In this document: in pieces, positions 62,027 to 64,000 of the stretch
Position numbering within the stretch: position 1 is the first letter of the stretch
How the letters are laid out: every line of letters begins with the position of its first letter
Notes under the pieces: generated by a model
Seen by the model: only the letters and a program-made list of their open reading frames with translations
Told to the model about the DNA's origin: nothing
The model's database searches: none
Position numbers and translations under genes: made by a program
Origin: Neorhizobium sp. UBA3556
GTDB taxonomy: Bacteria; Pseudomonadota; Alphaproteobacteria; Rhizobiales; Rhizobiaceae
Direction: 5' to 3'
Assembly: GCA_002376235.1 (NCBI GenBank)
Contig: DFNX01000016.1
Coordinates: 496,001-560,000 of the forward strand
DNA: 64,000 bases

Positions 62027-63367
62027 CTACCGCTCCCAGTCTTCCTTCTCGCGCTTCGGCCCGTTGCCGAGCCGGCGTTCCAGTTCGGTTGCCTGAGCTT
62101 CCGACATGCGCACGTCCATCGTCACCGAACCGTCTTCATTATCCTTGCGGCCATCGACGATCGAGTTGCCGTAGATCCACGACACCAGCGCGAGCTTGTC
62201 GGTCGGAATGGTGATCGAGGTTTCGGTCAGGACGCCGGAGAGCCGCTTGGCAATCTCGTCCATCAAGGGGTCGAGCCCCTCGCCGGTGATTGCCGACAGC
62301 GCCATGATGTTGTCGCGGTCCCTGGCTCGGTCAAACAGCGCGTCATGGGTTTCCGGATCCAACCGGTCGATCTTGTTCCACACTTCGATGATTCGCTCGG
62401 AGCTTTCCTTCTCGTCGATCCCGAGATCCGCGAGGATGCGCAAGACGTCATGCGATTGGGCGGCATTGTCCGGATCGGACATGTCGCGCACATGCAGGAT
62501 CAGATCGGCTTCCAGCACCTCTTCCAGCGTCGCGCGGAAGGCGGCGACGAGATGGGTCGGAAGATCGGAAATGAAGCCGACCGTATCTGAAAGAATGACC
62601 GTGCGGCCATGCGGCAGCTTCATCCGCCGCAGTGTCGGATCGAGCGTCGCAAACAGCATGTCTTCGGCCAGAACGCCCGCACCGGTGATGCGATTGAACA
62701 GCGTCGACTTGCCGGCATTGGTATAGCCGACCAGCGCCACGATGGGATGCGGCACCTTGCGGCGCTTTGCACGGTGAAGCTGGCGGGTGCGCACGACCTG
62801 TTCCAGTTCGCGCTCCAGCTTGACGATACGGTCCTGAAGCAGGCGGCGGTCGGCCTCGATTTGAGTTTCACCCGGACCGCCCATGAACCCGCCACCGCCG
62901 CGCTGGCGCTCAAGGTGGGTCCAGGATCTGACCAGACGGCCCTTCTGGTAATTGAGATGCGCCAGATCGACCTGCAGCGTGCCTTCCTTGGTGGAGGCAC
63001 GGCGGCCGAAGATCTCGAGGATAAGGCCGGTGCGGTCGATGACCTTGGCATTCAGTTCTTTTTCGAGATTGCGCTGCTGCACAGGCGTCAGCGGATGATC
63101 GACGATCACGAGACCCGCATCCTTCTCGTCGAGAAGAGCCTTGATTTCCTCGATCTTGCCGGTGCCCATCAGCGTTGCCGGACGCGGCTGGCTGACCGTC
63201 ACGATCAACCCTTGCGCAATTTCGAGATCGATGGCGCGGGCAAGTCCTGTCGCCTCTTCGAGGCGTGCCTCGTTGGAGCGTTGCGGCGCGGCGATGATCG
63301 GGCTGTCGCCCTGCCCTGCCTTAGGCCGAGCCTGTTTAAGCACCGGCACAACGACAACGGCGCGCAT
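62027..63367 (-). CDS. hflX: Ribosome-associated GTPase HflX
   Basis: 446 residues. N-terminal HflX domain (EEIKALLDEKDAGLVIVDHPLTPVQQRNLEKELNAKVIDRTGLILEIFGRRA), a coiled-coil/glycine-rich stretch (RQRGGGGFMGGPGETQIEADRRL), then the GTPase domain: G1 VALVGYTNAGKSTLFNRIT, G3 DTVGFISDLP, G4 NKIDRL. Splits stalled 70S ribosomes in characterised species. It lies downstream of hfq with a 75-base gap, the usual hfq-hflX order. Confidence 0.96.
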   Translation of the reverse strand: MRAVVVVPVLKQARPKAGQGDSPIIAAPQRSNEARLEEATGLARAIDLEIAQGLIVTVSQPRPATLMGTGKIEEIKALLDEKDAGLVIVDHPLTPVQQRNLEKELNAKVIDRTGLILEIFGRRASTKEGTLQVDLAHLNYQKGRLVRSWTHLERQRGGGGFMGGPGETQIEADRRLLQDRIVKLERELEQVVRTRQLHRAKRRKVPHPIVALVGYTNAGKSTLFNRITGAGVLAEDMLFATLDPTLRRMKLPHGRTVILSDTVGFISDLPTHLVAAFRATLEEVLEADLILHVRDMSDPDNAAQSHDVLRILADLGIDEKESSERIIEVWNKIDRLDPETHDALFDRARDRDNIMALSAITGEGLDPLMDEIAKRLSGVLTETSITIPTDKLALVSWIYGNSIVDGRKDNEDGSVTMDVRMSEAQATELERRLGNGPKREKEDWER

Positions 63368-63442
63368 ATCGTCCCGGTGCTTTTCGGCTTCCGGGACGAG
63401 TGATTCGTTAGACGTATCTCGGATAGAAATCTGTCTTTGTCC

Positions 63443-63685
63443 TTAGGCTGCGTTTTCTTCAGTCTCGAACATCTGCATCGGCTGCCCCGGCATGATGGTG
63501 GAGATCGCGTGCTTATACACGAGTTGGGAGTGCCCGTCACGACGAAGAAGGACGCAGAAGTTGTCGAACGAAGTGACGACACCCGTGAGCTTTACCCCGT
63601 TGATGAGGAATATAGTCAGGGAAATCTTCTGCTTGCGAACGGTATTGAGAAATAAATCCTGCAGGTTCTGAGAACGTTCCGCCAT
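63443..63685 (-). CDS. hfq: RNA chaperone Hfq
   Basis: 80-residue Sm-like hexameric sRNA/mRNA chaperone. Sm1 QDLFLNTVRKQKISLTIFLINGVKLTGVVTSFDNFCVLLRRDG and Sm2 QLVYKHAISTIMPGQP with the conserved YKH. Short C-terminus typical of alphaproteobacteria. Upstream gene probably lies outside the window. Confidence 0.97.
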   Translation of the reverse strand: MAERSQNLQDLFLNTVRKQKISLTIFLINGVKLTGVVTSFDNFCVLLRRDGHSQLVYKHAISTIMPGQPMQMFETEENAA

Positions 63686-64000
63686 GGCGCCGATTCTTTC
63701 TTTCTTGCCGGCAAAAGTGCCGGGATAATGATCTCACGTGATAAGAGATGATGGAGAAACGCCCCGTGTTTCCCTTCCCCCACAAGTCTGGTTACCAAAT
63801 CGGCGTCTTTTCCGCAATCTCGAAAAAGGCATCCCGAATGTTCGATGCGACACTACCTTGATGTAGCTGGACATCATATTCCATCGATTGAAACGATTGG
63901 AATGCGGATTTCGTAGGCTTGTATGAAGCCTTAGTCAAAGATACATGGCGCCGCACAGATGCGGCCCCGATAGCCGAGCGAAGACCTCAGACGCCGAGCG
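63686..64000. other. Intergenic region upstream of hfq
   Basis: 315 bases with no supported gene. It should contain the hfq promoter and leader (see the promoter candidate at 63910-63938). The last 100 bases toward 64000 could be the start or end of an adjacent gene outside the window; too short to judge. Confidence 0.5.
63910..63938 (-). promoter_or_regulatory. Candidate sigma-70 promoter for hfq
   Basis: On the minus strand TTGACT (63933-63938) and TACGAA (63910-63915) are 17 bases apart. It would give a leader of about 220 bases ahead of hfq. The -10 match is moderate, so this is tentative. Confidence 0.3.

Overview
The window looks like chromosomal core sequence from a member of the Rhizobiaceae (Rhizobium/Agrobacterium group, Alphaproteobacteria). 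The evidence is high GC with many long antisense shadow ORFs, rhizobial gene neighbourhoods (iscU-like/folE/hisI/patatin/CBS; cysG-DUF2849-cysI-DUF934-fpr; hfq-hflX), an Agp2-like phytochrome kinase, alphaproteobacterial families (DUF1489, DUF2336, ATP12, BTLCP peptidase, PAS_5) and rhizobial intergenic palindromic repeats. I see no prophage, transposase, integrase, plasmid gene, CRISPR array or recognisable defence island.

Layout. 1-5.4 kb: 3' part of parE, a palindromic repeat, pdxY and a convergent bacteriophytochrome hybrid kinase. 5.5-12.8 kb: AI-2E-type permease, DUF2336 protein, two flavin enzymes, an exported protein, GNAT, cupin and a PlsC-like acyltransferase. 12.9-20 kb: thrS, yidD, a MITE-like element, a degenerate U-type Fe-S scaffold, folE, hisI, patatin, CBS protein and rhomboid protease. 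20-25.4 kb: envelope and signalling genes (PAS_5, tandem PilZ, BTLCP cysteine peptidase, a membrane-anchored protein, D,D-carboxypeptidase with SPOR domain). 25.4-34.7 kb: DUF1489, sdaA, DUF599, an HGSNAT-like acyltransferase, MerR regulator, mgtE, a metal-site-deficient peptide-deformylase homologue, two BON proteins, OsmC, lipB and tRNA-Leu(GAG). 34.7-41.7 kb: DMT exporter, GNATs and glutathione-dependent formaldehyde oxidation (frmA and fghA, separated by four small genes). 41.8-45.6 kb: fluC-rluC-HAD-atp12 operon. 45.8-50.5 kb: tandem glycine riboswitch driving gcvT-gcvH-gcvP with a strong terminator. 50.7-56.7 kb: membrane acyltransferase-like protein, a 77-residue mini flagellar-rod protein, metallophosphoesterase, FAD monooxygenase, mazG and a nucleoside deaminase. 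56.9-61.8 kb: siroheme/sulfite-reduction operon plus ferredoxin reductase. 62-63.7 kb: hflX and hfq.

How the genes work together. Three pathways are nearly self-contained. gcvTHP makes one-carbon units from glycine under riboswitch control. cysG makes siroheme for CysI, and with no CysJ flavoprotein in view the nearby Fpr is a plausible electron source through ferredoxin. FrmA and FghA oxidise S-hydroxymethyl-glutathione to formate.

I found no convincing large novel system. The most interesting observations are small: the peptide-deformylase homologue lacking two of three metal ligands, the U-type scaffold lacking its third cysteine, the mini rod protein made only of the two terminal helices, a probable autoregulatory dyad in the merR promoter, and a low-GC hairpin-rich gap at 21.4-21.9 kb that could encode an RNA.
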